Part shown: positions 33,611 to 42,207 of the stretch, in pieces | Numbering within the stretch: the first letter of the stretch is position 1 | Layout: every line of letters starts with the position of its first letter | Assembly (NCBI GenBank): GCA_943369295.1 | Contig: CALRMU020000003.1 | Location: 434,001-498,000 of the forward strand | Reading direction: 5' to 3' | DNA length: 64,000 nt | Source of the DNA: JAKRSE01 sp943369295 | GTDB lineage: Bacteria; Armatimonadota; Fimbriimonadia; Fimbriimonadales; Fimbriimonadaceae | Made by a program: the position numbers and the translations under genes | Notes under the pieces: model-generated | What the model was told of the DNA's origin: nothing | Databases searched by the model: none | Seen by the model: the letters and a program-made list of their open reading frames with translations, nothing else

Positions 33611-35536
33611 ATGGCACTCATGCTCGGGGTCCTGGCTGCACTTGCTTACTCTTTGGCGGCCGCATTGGCGGTCCAAAAGGCGTTGGCAAAGTGGCTGGTC
33701 AATCTTGATCCTGCCGAGCGGCTTGGCGCTTCTGGCCTTGTCGGCCTTGGCCTTACCGGCATTCTGCTTTTCTTCTTCGGCATGGTTCCTGGCGGTTTGG
33801 GCCTCGCCGCCTTCATTCTTCCCGCCGCTGCTCTTGCCGGGGCTGCTTGGGGGTTTAAAGATCAAGAATGGAAGATCAGCAAGCCAGAAGGATGGGGTCT
33901 GGTCTGTCTCGGCCTAACCGTCCTTCTGGCTCTTCAGGCTCTTATCGGAGTCCTGGCACCCTCTACTTCTCTGGATTGGGATTCCCTGGCCTATCACCTA
34001 GCCGTCCCTAAAATGTGGATCGAAGCAGGCCAGATCACTCAGATCCAGGCGATGCACCATTCCAACTTCCCTTTTGGTGCAGATAACCTTTTCATTCTCG
34101 GTCTGCAGTGGGGCGGAGAATCGGGAGCCAAGGCTTTCATGCTGGCCGCTTCTCTGCTCGGCGGCTTGACTGCCTTTGGTCTTCTGCGAAGGTGGTCCAG
34201 CCCCGAGGCTGGCTGGACCGGCCTGATTGGCGTCTGGGGAATCCCTGTTCTGGCTTGGGAAAGCGGCACTGCCTACATTGATGGCATTCACGGGCTCTAT
34301 GCCCTCTTTGCCGTGGCCTATGCCTGTGAACTGCTTTGGCCTAAGGAAGATGAGGAGTCTCCTTCCCTGCTTCTTCCCGCTCTTTTTCTCGGCTTCTGCG
34401 TGGGCTGCAAGTTCACCGGACTGCAGGTTATGGCTGCCTTGGTCGGCACGGTTTTGATCGGCAGCGTAATCCGTAAGAACGTGGCTCAGGGAGTCAAACT
34501 TGCGGCCGTTTTGATCGTTGGGGGGCTCCTTCTCGCGAGCCCTTGGCTGATCCGGACTACGGTCCTCATGGGCAACCCTGTCTATCCCTTCTTCTATTCA
34601 GTCCTCGGAGGAAAAGAATGGAACGAGTGGCGGGCAAAGATCTACGCCGAAGAACAAGCCACTTTCGGAGTCGGGAAGTCACCCGAGAAGGTTGGGCATG
34701 CTGTTTTGGGCTTGGCTTATCAGCCTGGCCGGTACGTCAATCCTCGGCAGACTGAAGGGGGAGGCTTCCCCAGTGGTGCAGTCGGTTTTGCTTCGATTGT
34801 CGCCCTTGCCTTTCTTGCCGCGACTGGCAAAGCCACAGCAAGAGAAAAGGCCATGCTCGGTTTCGCCGCCTTAGGCTTGGTCACCTGGTTTGTACTTAGT
34901 CAGCAAAGCCGATACTTGGTCGTCTTCACTCTGCCGGGAATCGTGGCGGCCGCCTCCATGGCGGGTCGCATTAAAGAGGGCGCGCTCATAAAGGGGGCCT
35001 ACGGCATTCAAGCAGCAGCCACTTTGACTCTCCTCTATCTCTTCACAACGTCAAATCAGCTTCCCGTTGTGATGGGTCGGGTTGATCGCGAAGAGTGGCG
35101 GGGCGGAATGGTTGCCTTTGCCAAGGCCGTCCCGACTCTTCACCAAATGGTGCCGAAGGAAGGCACAAGGATTGCCCTTTACGACGAGGTCTTTGGCTTC
35201 CTGCTTGACCGAAACTATATCTGGGCAAATCCCGGCCACTCGACACTCATTCAACACGAGGCAAGCAAGTCAGGAGCCGAATATGTTGAGAGCCTAAAGA
35301 GTTTGGGAATCACTCACATCTACCTCTCGCCCATGTTCCTGACCCCAGAGGCAAGGCAGCGATTCTTCGAGGCGATCGGACTAGTCGATGGCCAACCCTA
35401 CAGCGATGAAGAGAGGCAGACCATGGAGCCTGACCCCAATCTCAAATGGAGATGGCTGTTGGCTGATGCTGCAAGAAACGGCCAGATTCTGCCTATGGGT
35501 CAGGCCGGCCCCGGCATTGTCTTTCAAATTCAGTGA
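33611..35536 (+). CDS. Multi-pass GT-C-like membrane glycosyltransferase
   Basis: This 641-residue membrane protein has around 11 hydrophobic helices in the first 480 residues and a soluble C-terminal part. TSLDWDSLAYHLAVPKMW in the first large periplasmic loop has the Asp-x-x-x-Y-H type motif of GT-C enzymes, and FCVGCKFTGLQ resembles the conserved helix of GT39/GT87-like proteins. Such enzymes move sugars from polyprenyl-phosphate to lipids or proteins on the outer face of the inner membrane. Substrates are unknown. It leads a run with the DHDPS-like, DUF2993-like and unknown genes (46-bp gap, then overlap, then 8 bp), all envelope-directed except the DHDPS-like one. Confidence 0.65.
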   Translation: MALMLGVLAALAYSLAAALAVQKALAKWLVNLDPAERLGASGLVGLGLTGILLFFFGMVPGGLGLAAFILPAAALAGAAWGFKDQEWKISKPEGWGLVCLGLTVLLALQALIGVLAPSTSLDWDSLAYHLAVPKMWIEAGQITQIQAMHHSNFPFGADNLFILGLQWGGESGAKAFMLAASLLGGLTAFGLLRRWSSPEAGWTGLIGVWGIPVLAWESGTAYIDGIHGLYALFAVAYACELLWPKEDEESPSLLLPALFLGFCVGCKFTGLQVMAALVGTVLIGSVIRKNVAQGVKLAAVLIVGGLLLASPWLIRTTVLMGNPVYPFFYSVLGGKEWNEWRAKIYAEEQATFGVGKSPEKVGHAVLGLAYQPGRYVNPRQTEGGGFPSGAVGFASIVALAFLAATGKATAREKAMLGFAALGLVTWFVLSQQSRYLVVFTLPGIVAAASMAGRIKEGALIKGAYGIQAAATLTLLYLFTTSNQLPVVMGRVDREEWRGGMVAFAKAVPTLHQMVPKEGTRIALYDEVFGFLLDRNYIWANPGHSTLIQHEASKSGAEYVESLKSLGITHIYLSPMFLTPEARQRFFEAIGLVDGQPYSDEERQTMEPDPNLKWRWLLADAARNGQILPMGQAGPGIVFQIQ

Positions 35537-35582
35537 GCCGGTGAGACTGTAGGCAAGGCTAAAACGTCCCGAAGAATTAGTT

Positions 35583-36344
35583 ATGGTCGGCCAACACCCG
35601 ATCCTCGTTCCCCTGCCAACCCCTTTTACGGATGACGGCACTCAATCTAGCGAAGTGAGATTTGCTAGAGCTATGAGGTGGCACATGGACCGAGGCGCAA
35701 ACGGATTTATTGTCGGGTCTGAGGCTGGCGAATGGTGGAGCCTGGCCCTGGCCGAGCGCAAGACCCTGGTCGAGTGGGCGGTTCGAGAAGCCCGAGGCCT
35801 GCCAGTCTATGTTCACTGCACGGCTTGGACCACAGCCGCCTCGCTGGATCTCGCCCAAAGCTCTCAAAGGCACGGGGCCAACGGAGTCATCTTCACTTCT
35901 CCGCCTTACCCACCCCTCACCGAGAAGGAGATTGAATCCTTTGGGGCAATTCTTAACCGCTACATCGATATTCCACTGGCTTACTACACCGAACAGGGAT
36001 TGACCGGCTCCTTGCGATTGAGACGACTAGAGGCCGACGGACTAGGAGCCCTCAGCATCTCTAAGGGACACGACGTCTGCGAAGGAATCATTGAAGGAGG
36101 GATTGTCCATCCGGCCGCAGTTTTCGGTGCGAACCGCTTCAGAAAAATGACTGGTTCGTGGATCAGGTGGAAGATGCGAGTCACCCCATTGCTTAAGGTA
36201 CATGGACCGGCCAGAATCGGTAAAGCTGTTGTGAGGCTGGCTGATCTTGATCTCGGATCGCCAAGGCCTCCGATGGGAGACCTTTCCCCTAGCGGTCTGG
36301 CAGCCCTTACAGATTTTCTAATGGAACTCGATTCCGAGCCCTAA
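35583..36344 (+). CDS. Divergent DHDPS/N-acetylneuraminate-lyase family protein
   Basis: This 253-residue (beta/alpha)8-barrel protein is about 40 shorter than DapA. The start PILVPLPTPFTDDG is typical. The pyruvate-binding GTTGE motif is GSEAGE (residues 45-50), so both Thr are gone. A Tyr pair (134-135, LAYYTEQG) fits the catalytic Tyr. The strand that should hold the Schiff-base lysine reads GALSISKGHD: the usual Lys position is probably Ser158, with Lys161 three residues on. Aldolase chemistry is therefore doubtful. It shares an operon with a GT-C-like protein, which hints at sugar-acid metabolism. The stop overlaps the next ATG by 1 bp. Confidence 0.7.
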   Translation: MVGQHPILVPLPTPFTDDGTQSSEVRFARAMRWHMDRGANGFIVGSEAGEWWSLALAERKTLVEWAVREARGLPVYVHCTAWTTAASLDLAQSSQRHGANGVIFTSPPYPPLTEKEIESFGAILNRYIDIPLAYYTEQGLTGSLRLRRLEADGLGALSISKGHDVCEGIIEGGIVHPAAVFGANRFRKMTGSWIRWKMRVTPLLKVHGPARIGKAVVRLADLDLGSPRPPMGDLSPSGLAALTDFLMELDSEP

Positions 36345-37153
36345 TGCTGGTTCCTTTTCTCATCTTCCTCGCTGGGGCCGGGCTGGCTGACTCGGAGGTT
36401 TCGAAGCAAGAAAAGAGAGCGGCATCCGATATCAGCGCCAGGCTGCAAGGCAATGATCGCCTGATCACTGTTGACGTGCAGCCCCATCTGAGTTGGGGAC
36501 ATGTTAAGTCTGCCTCGATTCAAGCTGAGAAGTTCAGCCTGGAAGAACTCCCTCTTTGGACCGAACCAGAGAGATCAAAGGCGGGACGACTGGACCTCTT
36601 AAAGCTAGACCTCAAGAACTTGACCCTTAAAGGACTGCAGATCGCAGAACTTTCTGCAGATATTCCCAATTCCCGCTTCGACCTGAACGAGGTTTTGAAC
36701 CACGGGCGGATCCGCCTCAGCCAGTCTGGAGTCGGAATAGGGCGAGTCAAGATTCGTGAAGAAGCTCTCGCCGCATGGATCACAAGTAAGTATCCCGAAA
36801 TCAAGCGCTGCACGGTTCAGGTAAAGCAGGATGTCGTTTGGGTTGAGGGTTACGGCGAGTTTCTGATTGTTAAAAGTGATTTCGCCGTGATCGCCAAGCT
36901 CCGGTCACCCGATGGCAACAAACTGGAGCTCCACGAAGCCAAGATCTACTTCAACTGGCAGAGAGCCGACCCATTTGCCGCAAAAACTCTGCTCGATCTA
37001 CTCAACCCAGTGGTCGATCTGAATGAAGATCTTGGATTAGCTGGCGCGGTGAAGGTCGAGGGGATTCGCTGCCGCGATGGTGTCCTTGAAGCCTGGGGAG
37101 CGGCCCAGATTCCTGTCAAGCCTAAAGAAGATTCTGCACAAAACTCCCGATAA
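36344..37153 (+). CDS. DUF2993-like (LmeA-type) secreted protein
   Basis: This 269-residue protein has a short N-terminal hydrophobic signal (MLVPFLIFLAGAGLA) and then the DUF2993 pattern: DISARLQGNDRLITVDVQ, the strand SWGHVKSASIQAEKFSL, and LDLKNLTLKGLQIAELSADI. These beta-rich, TULIP-like domains bind lipids. In actinobacteria a member (LmeA) is tied to mannan assembly. Here it sits after a GT-C-like gene, which fits a glycolipid role. Its ATG overlaps the preceding stop by 1 bp, so translation is coupled. Confidence 0.65.
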   Translation: MLVPFLIFLAGAGLADSEVSKQEKRAASDISARLQGNDRLITVDVQPHLSWGHVKSASIQAEKFSLEELPLWTEPERSKAGRLDLLKLDLKNLTLKGLQIAELSADIPNSRFDLNEVLNHGRIRLSQSGVGIGRVKIREEALAAWITSKYPEIKRCTVQVKQDVVWVEGYGEFLIVKSDFAVIAKLRSPDGNKLELHEAKIYFNWQRADPFAAKTLLDLLNPVVDLNEDLGLAGAVKVEGIRCRDGVLEAWGAAQIPVKPKEDSAQNSR

Positions 37154-37161
37154 CTTTACTG

Positions 37162-37944
37162 GTGAACGCACTTCTCCTTGCCGCGGCAGCGCTCGGGACC
37201 GGTAATGAATCGACCTTTTACTGGCCGACTCAGCCCCCTCTTGCCTGGCAGTTGGAAGGGGTGCGCCTAGCGATATCTGGTGTGCAGCCAGATCTTCCCT
37301 TGCCACGCATTCTGCGGTCAAGAAAACAGGCGACTTGGAATGATGTCCTGGAGCCAGAAACGAGGCAGCTTTCAACCTGGTCAACGGGCGGCAGTCATGT
37401 ACGGTCAGAATGGGCGATTCTGCTGACTCCACGCGGGGCTGCGAGGTGGCTGGGTTTTGGCCGAGTCACTGAAGGATGGGGAGAAGCTGAGGTCCAAGCC
37501 AGATGGAAAGACTTTGCCGCCGAACTTCAGGGTAAGGCCGTAGTTATCTTCTGCCGCACCTCTTATCCACGCCGAGCAGTGATGGGAGTCGGGAGTGACT
37601 CAGCCCCTGACGTCAACCGTCTCGATCTTACGGATGCGACTTTGCGCCTCAACGGCAGTCTGCTTTATGACCAGCAGCAAAGATTTCTTCGGCTTGAGAG
37701 CAGAGAAAGAAAGCTTGTTGAAGGAGCACCCTGGTGGAACTCAACACCTTTAGCGATGAGAAGCCAACCCTGGAACCTTCCCCCCTTGGGCGAGTATCAC
37801 CGAGATTGGTGGATGGCAGAGGTGGACCTTGAATTCTCACTTCCAGGCGGCACACTCAGCTTCGTTTTGGATAGCCCCGGTCGTCCTCTCAAGGCAGAGT
37901 GGAAGCTTATCGGAAGCGCCGTCCCTGCCGTCCCAGCCAAATAG
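37162..37944 (+). CDS. Unknown secreted protein of the GT-C operon
   Basis: This 260-residue protein has a GTG start and a short signal-like stretch (ALLLAAAALGTG). The rest is beta-rich with many Trp and Arg (FYWPTQPPLAWQLEG, SEWAILLTPRGAARWLGFG). No domain was recognised and there are no catalytic signatures. It follows the DUF2993-like gene with an 8-bp gap and may belong with it in the periplasm. The trpS gene begins 27 bp after its stop, so the operon may extend into trpS. Confidence 0.6.
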   Translation: MNALLLAAAALGTGNESTFYWPTQPPLAWQLEGVRLAISGVQPDLPLPRILRSRKQATWNDVLEPETRQLSTWSTGGSHVRSEWAILLTPRGAARWLGFGRVTEGWGEAEVQARWKDFAAELQGKAVVIFCRTSYPRRAVMGVGSDSAPDVNRLDLTDATLRLNGSLLYDQQQRFLRLESRERKLVEGAPWWNSTPLAMRSQPWNLPPLGEYHRDWWMAEVDLEFSLPGGTLSFVLDSPGRPLKAEWKLIGSAVPAVPAK

Positions 37945-37971
37945 TGCGCCTCAGGGCCACACTCTTGGGTT

Positions 37972-38979
37972 ATGAGCCAGCCTCGCCGAATTCTTAGCGG
38001 CACGAGGGCGACTAATCCTCGCCTCCACATCGGGAACTACGAAGGCGCTCTTCGGCAGTGGGTCAAGCTGCAGGATGAAGGGTGCAAGGTCTACTCGATG
38101 GTGGCTGACTGGCACGTGCTCACAACTTCTGAAGGCGACATCGATATCGCCCACAACAGCCGCGAAGTTGCCAAGGATTTCGTCGCTGCCGGTCTGGACC
38201 CTAGCAAGACCTCAATCTTCGTTCAGAGTCACGTTAAGGAGCATGCTGAGCTGTCGCTGCTCTTTGGCATGATGACGGGAGTTGGCAAGCTGGAACGCAA
38301 CCCAACCTACAAGGATATGACCAAGGATGTGGGCGGACAGGAGATGGTTTCCTACGGCCTTCTCGGCTACCCGGTGCTTCAGGCTGCCGACATTCTTCTC
38401 TATCGTCCTGACGGAGTTCCGGTCGGAAAGGATCAAGCTCCACACTTGGAAATCGGACGAGAGATCGCACGGTCTTTCAATGCCCGATATGGCGAGGTCT
38501 TCCCTGAATTCGCTTCGATCATTGACAAGGACGAGTCACGCTCCAAGCTGCCTGGCCTAGATGCGGACGATGAAGGAAATCTGCGCAAGATGTCTAAGTC
38601 GTATGACAACTGCATCTACCTTTCTGACTCTGAGGATGAAACAGCCGCAAGGATTAAGAAGGCTTTCACCACCCCTTCAAAGCAGAAGAAGACCGATCCT
38701 GGGATCCCAGAAGGCTGCGCTGTCTGCCAATTCCTAAAAATCTACTCACCTGATTGGGAAACCCAGTGGAATGAGGATCGAGAAGGGATTCGTGGCTGCA
38801 TGCAGAACAAAAAGGAACTTACTGAAGTGATCAATGAGTTTCTGCGCCCTATGAGAGAAAGGCGAAAGCAGCTGGATGATGCGACGATCATCGAGATATT
38901 GAACAAGGGCGCGGATGAAGCCAGAGAATTTGCCGCTTCCACGATGGATCTGGTCCGTGAGGCCATGAAGCTCGTCTGA
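37972..38979 (+). CDS. trpS: Tryptophan--tRNA ligase
   Basis: This 335-residue class I synthetase charges tRNA-Trp. ATP-binding HIGH-type motif is PRLHIGNYEGAL and the KMSKS loop is exact (RKMSKSYDNC, residues ~207-216). The specificity region VADWHVLTT and the PVLQAADILLYRP signature are present. Length and architecture are normal for the bacterial form. No T-box-like structure was seen in the short leader. It is followed 51 bp later by the SecD-head-like gene. Confidence 0.97.
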   Translation: MSQPRRILSGTRATNPRLHIGNYEGALRQWVKLQDEGCKVYSMVADWHVLTTSEGDIDIAHNSREVAKDFVAAGLDPSKTSIFVQSHVKEHAELSLLFGMMTGVGKLERNPTYKDMTKDVGGQEMVSYGLLGYPVLQAADILLYRPDGVPVGKDQAPHLEIGREIARSFNARYGEVFPEFASIIDKDESRSKLPGLDADDEGNLRKMSKSYDNCIYLSDSEDETAARIKKAFTTPSKQKKTDPGIPEGCAVCQFLKIYSPDWETQWNEDREGIRGCMQNKKELTEVINEFLRPMRERRKQLDDATIIEILNKGADEAREFAASTMDLVREAMKLV

Positions 38980-39030
38980 CGGGCACGACTGGCACGATTG
39001 ATGAGTTAAGTACATAGAGGACGAAATCGA

Positions 39031-40155
39031 GTGAAAATCAACGGTTCTTGGAAGTTCATCCTGTCAGCCTTGGCTGTTCTTGGGATGATTGTCGTAGGCA
39101 TGCGATCCTACAGTTGGTTCAGCCTTCGAAACTTCGTCCTGACCCCAGCCGAAGCGAAAGAGGTTAACCTCGTGGCTATCCAGCCTGGAAAAGGCTACAG
39201 GGTCATCGTCGCCAATCGAATCGCCCAGTTGGGTGAAGTCGAAGAATCTGAGGACGGTCGAGGCGGCTTTGGCGGGGGTGATGTTCAGAATGCTCAAAAC
39301 CTTCGCCGTATTCCAGTTCGTGAACTATTGGGAAGCCTTAACGCCGACCCAATGGCCACTGGCTTCCTGATCGAACGAATGAATGAGCTCAATGGACCAG
39401 ATGATCCTCCCAGTGAGTACAAGTGGCAGGAAGAAGACTTAGTCAAGGCTCTGGATGGAGATCCCGTTCTACGTCGAAAGCTTGAAATTGATCTTCAATG
39501 CACGCTTGATGGAGCTCCGATCGACTCTTTCAGCGCCTCCCGTGTTTTCAGCGGAATAAGCATCATCACCAAGGTTCCCATTGAAGTCTTGACTGGAGAC
39601 AAGATGACTACGGTCCAAGCTGTTGTTCGCCAGCCTTACAAGAGCCCATTAGCTGGGGCAGTAGAAAAGGAGCTGAACGAGCGCTTCAATCCCACTCCTG
39701 AGCAGATGCTCAGTGCCTATCTGACAAAGGCAAAAGAAACTCCGGCTGAGAAGGACTCGGTAGCAAAGGCCCTCAGGGCCCGAATTTCACCCGAGCGAAA
39801 AGCAGAGCTCTCAGCCAAGCCAGAAAGAATCGTTGGTTCGGCTATGGTTCTAGCCAATACTGACCACTTTATCACGGCCAGTTCTAGAAGCTATAAAGCT
39901 GGAAACGGCAAAGATGAACTCACCGACTTAACCTTGAAGGTAACTGACGAAGGCCGGAAGCGTCTTTGGAAGTACTCCATGGACAAGGTGAAGTCAGGAT
40001 TCCAGCTGATGTTTGTGGTTGACGGGGTTGCTTTTGCCGCACCAAAGATCGCCACTGAACTGGCTGAATCCGAGATCAAGATCACTCAGATGCCGGATAG
40101 AGCTCTTGCTGAAACCGCGGTGAACCGCCTAAAAGAACTTAAAGCAAAGGGATGA
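39031..40155 (+). CDS. Membrane-anchored protein with SecD-head-like C-terminal domain
   Basis: This 374-residue protein starts at GTG 39031, after GAGGACG. One transmembrane helix (residues ~8-30) leaves the rest outside. Residues ~300-370 match the head (P1) domain of SecD: TLKVTDEGRKRLWKYS, then FMLFVVDGVAFAAPKI-like FQLMFVVDGVAFAAPKI, then IKITQMPDRALAETAVNRLK, the same order as Dg-x-v-x-saP-x-i and ItG-x-f-x-x-eA in SecD. The SecD transmembrane channel is absent. The middle part (~60-290) has a Gly-rich loop (GRGGFGGG) and was not recognised. It opens an operon with four secreted/lipoprotein genes and rodA. A role in moving or folding proteins outside the membrane is inference. Confidence 0.65.
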   Translation: MKINGSWKFILSALAVLGMIVVGMRSYSWFSLRNFVLTPAEAKEVNLVAIQPGKGYRVIVANRIAQLGEVEESEDGRGGFGGGDVQNAQNLRRIPVRELLGSLNADPMATGFLIERMNELNGPDDPPSEYKWQEEDLVKALDGDPVLRRKLEIDLQCTLDGAPIDSFSASRVFSGISIITKVPIEVLTGDKMTTVQAVVRQPYKSPLAGAVEKELNERFNPTPEQMLSAYLTKAKETPAEKDSVAKALRARISPERKAELSAKPERIVGSAMVLANTDHFITASSRSYKAGNGKDELTDLTLKVTDEGRKRLWKYSMDKVKSGFQLMFVVDGVAFAAPKIATELAESEIKITQMPDRALAETAVNRLKELKAKG

Positions 40156-40808
40156 TTCGTTCTCTTTCTGCTCTTTCGGGATTGACGGCATGTCTCATGA
40201 CAGGCTGTCATACCGATTCAGCAGAAAGCTTAAGAAAGCAGATTCCCCTTACGGCTGATTCTATTCCCACCTTCTATCCGACCCATGGCACAGAAATCAA
40301 CTTCGTGGTCACGGCTGTTGAGGAAAAGAGTGGCACTTCGACAGAGCAGAAGTATCGCGAAGTATGGCAATGGAAGAGAGTCGGCTCTGATCTTCAATTA
40401 ACAAAGACTTCTGAAGCAAAGAAACCTCTAATTGAGACCTACAACATCAGTTCGAGCATCTGCTTAGAATCCGTTGATGGAATAGAGGTCTCGCCCTGCA
40501 TGCCAGTATTGGTTGACAGAGTCCAAGAAAATCCGGTTGAAGGATTCACAGGCCCTGCGACAGATGGCGTGAAAGGCAGATTCAGTGCCGAACACCGCTA
40601 CCTTGGCCCAGAAACTTTGATCATAAAGGAACGGCAGGTTCCCTGCCATAAGATCATTGGAAAAAGAACCTTCAATTCTGGTGGCATCGAAGTTCTGATC
40701 GAATCAGAATCATGGTGGGCAGAAGGACTCGGCATCGTCAAGAGAGTTGAAACCGTAACGTCAAAGGGACTGAAGCGAGTCACCACTCTGACTCAGAGTC
40801 CAAAATAG
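40152..40808 (+). CDS. Lipoprotein of the tandem cluster, member 1
   Basis: This 218-residue protein has a lipoprotein signal with lipobox LMTGC (Cys19). The mature part is beta-rich and ends with SWWAEGLGIVKRVETV, the W-(Y)-A-x-G-L-G-x-V-K closing motif also found in the next two genes. Extra cysteines (CLE, SPCM, VPCHK) could pair in the periplasm. It overlaps the SecD-head-like gene by 4 bp (ATGA). The closing motif resembles that of DUF3108/TapB-like periplasmic beta-domains. Function is unknown; it is probably anchored to the inner or outer membrane. Confidence 0.65.
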   Translation: MIRSLSALSGLTACLMTGCHTDSAESLRKQIPLTADSIPTFYPTHGTEINFVVTAVEEKSGTSTEQKYREVWQWKRVGSDLQLTKTSEAKKPLIETYNISSSICLESVDGIEVSPCMPVLVDRVQENPVEGFTGPATDGVKGRFSAEHRYLGPETLIIKERQVPCHKIIGKRTFNSGGIEVLIESESWWAEGLGIVKRVETVTSKGLKRVTTLTQSPK

Positions 40809-40840
40809 AGCAGACTTTAGAACAACAGGCAGTAGATTCC

Positions 40841-41599
40841 ATGAAAAAAACCTCAACAGTCATTGCATTGGCGGCACTCTTCGCTCTGTTCGGATGTCCT
40901 GGACCCCAGGCAGCCACTAAAGACACGCCCGAGGGATCTCCCAAAACCGAGAATGGCAAAGAGGCCCCGAAAGAGGTTTCTGCCAGCCTGAAGCACGAAG
41001 CTTACGAGTGGATGGGATTTGGTCGTCTTGAGCCCTTCACCTACGAACTAACTCGCATGGAGGGCGCCGCCCCCATGGAAGGCACCCAGACCCTCTCCTT
41101 TTTGGGTGGCGACGATAAAGCTGCTAAGTTCCAGTTTGCCCGAAGCGGTGGTCTTGCTCAGCTGGGTGATGAAGAGTTCGAGCTCAGGCCCGATGGCATC
41201 TACCAGACAGCCATGCCTTCGGGAACCCTTACCAAGCCAGGCCTGCTTATGCCGGCCGATGTTAAGCCTGGCTCAAGCTGGAAGAGCGCCTTTGAAGTCG
41301 TTGGTTCTGACAGCAAGAAGTTCAACTTCGACCTGACCAACAAGGCTGAGCGAGTAGAGAAAGTGAAGACAAAAGGCGGAGACTTCGATGCACTGCTCAT
41401 CGTCTCCACTGGCAAGATTAACATTACAGAAGCAGGAAAAACGACCAGCAACAGTGTCAGCAGCAAGACCTGGTACGTCAAAGGATTAGGCCACGTAAAG
41501 ATGTCGCTTGAAGTCAAGCTCGCCGGTGGGGTCAACAACAGGTCCACAGTCGAGCTCATCAAGGCTGGAACATCTGAGGCTGCAAAGGAAACACCATGA
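40841..41599 (+). CDS. Lipoprotein of the tandem cluster, member 2
   Basis: This 252-residue lipoprotein has a basic start MKKTSTV, a hydrophobic core and lipobox LFGC (Cys19), then a Glu/Lys/Pro-rich tether (to ~residue 45). The beta-domain includes a paired GIYQTAMPSGTLTKPGLLM (loading-type strand) and closes with TWYVKGLGHVKMSLEV, as in member 1. It has the longest tether of the set. A 32-bp gap separates it from member 1 and it overlaps member 3 by 4 bp. No enzymatic motif was seen. Confidence 0.65.
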   Translation: MKKTSTVIALAALFALFGCPGPQAATKDTPEGSPKTENGKEAPKEVSASLKHEAYEWMGFGRLEPFTYELTRMEGAAPMEGTQTLSFLGGDDKAAKFQFARSGGLAQLGDEEFELRPDGIYQTAMPSGTLTKPGLLMPADVKPGSSWKSAFEVVGSDSKKFNFDLTNKAERVEKVKTKGGDFDALLIVSTGKINITEAGKTTSNSVSSKTWYVKGLGHVKMSLEVKLAGGVNNRSTVELIKAGTSEAAKETP

Positions 41600-42207
41600 T
41601 CTCGACAGCCCTCCTCCTTGCAACCGTCATCGGTCAGGCGGAGGCATCGGCCGCCCGGTTCTTCCCTTTGAATCCGGGCGACCGCTTTATCTTTGAAGAA
41701 TCTGCTGACGGAGGGAAAAAGGTCTTCACAGACGTTGTCGGTGAACCCATGGAGATGAACGGAAGAACAGTTCATCCGGTAGACACCCTCTTTCAGGGCA
41801 GACAGAGCCTAGGCAAGGTCTACTACGCGATAGAGGGAGAAAGGGTCCTCGTTGCCGGAATCGATCCATCAGGCGCCTTAGCCAATCCCTATCCTATCCT
41901 GGTTGCTTCGACAACACAAAAGAGCTTCGTTTGGTCTGGCGAACTGCCTGTCCCCAACGGCAACCCTGAGCCCATGACTCTCTCTGGAGAATCAAAAGCC
42001 GGCAAGCAGGTTAATCTCTTCGGAAAGAGGAGAGACACCATCGTCATCACCCTCGCAAGTGAAGTGGCTGGCATGGTAACCCTCCAGACCAGCACCTACG
42101 CCGAAGGACTTGGCCTGGTTGAAATGGTTGAAGAAGTTGGCAAGAAGCGGCTGAAAAGAACCAGGAAGTTGATGGAGTACCAGCCTGCCAAGAAAGGTGA
42201 TTCATGA
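41596..42207 (+). CDS. Secreted protein of the tandem cluster, member 3
   Basis: This 203-residue protein has a cleavable signal (ALLLATVIGQAEA) but no lipobox Cys, so unlike its neighbours it should be soluble in the periplasm. The mature start FFPLNPGDRFIFEESADGG is the classic opening of this kind of beta-domain, and the end TYAEGLGLVEMVEEVG matches the closing motif. It overlaps both neighbours by 4 bp, showing coupled translation. Function is unknown. Confidence 0.65.
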   Translation: MISTALLLATVIGQAEASAARFFPLNPGDRFIFEESADGGKKVFTDVVGEPMEMNGRTVHPVDTLFQGRQSLGKVYYAIEGERVLVAGIDPSGALANPYPILVASTTQKSFVWSGELPVPNGNPEPMTLSGESKAGKQVNLFGKRRDTIVITLASEVAGMVTLQTSTYAEGLGLVEMVEEVGKKRLKRTRKLMEYQPAKKGDS

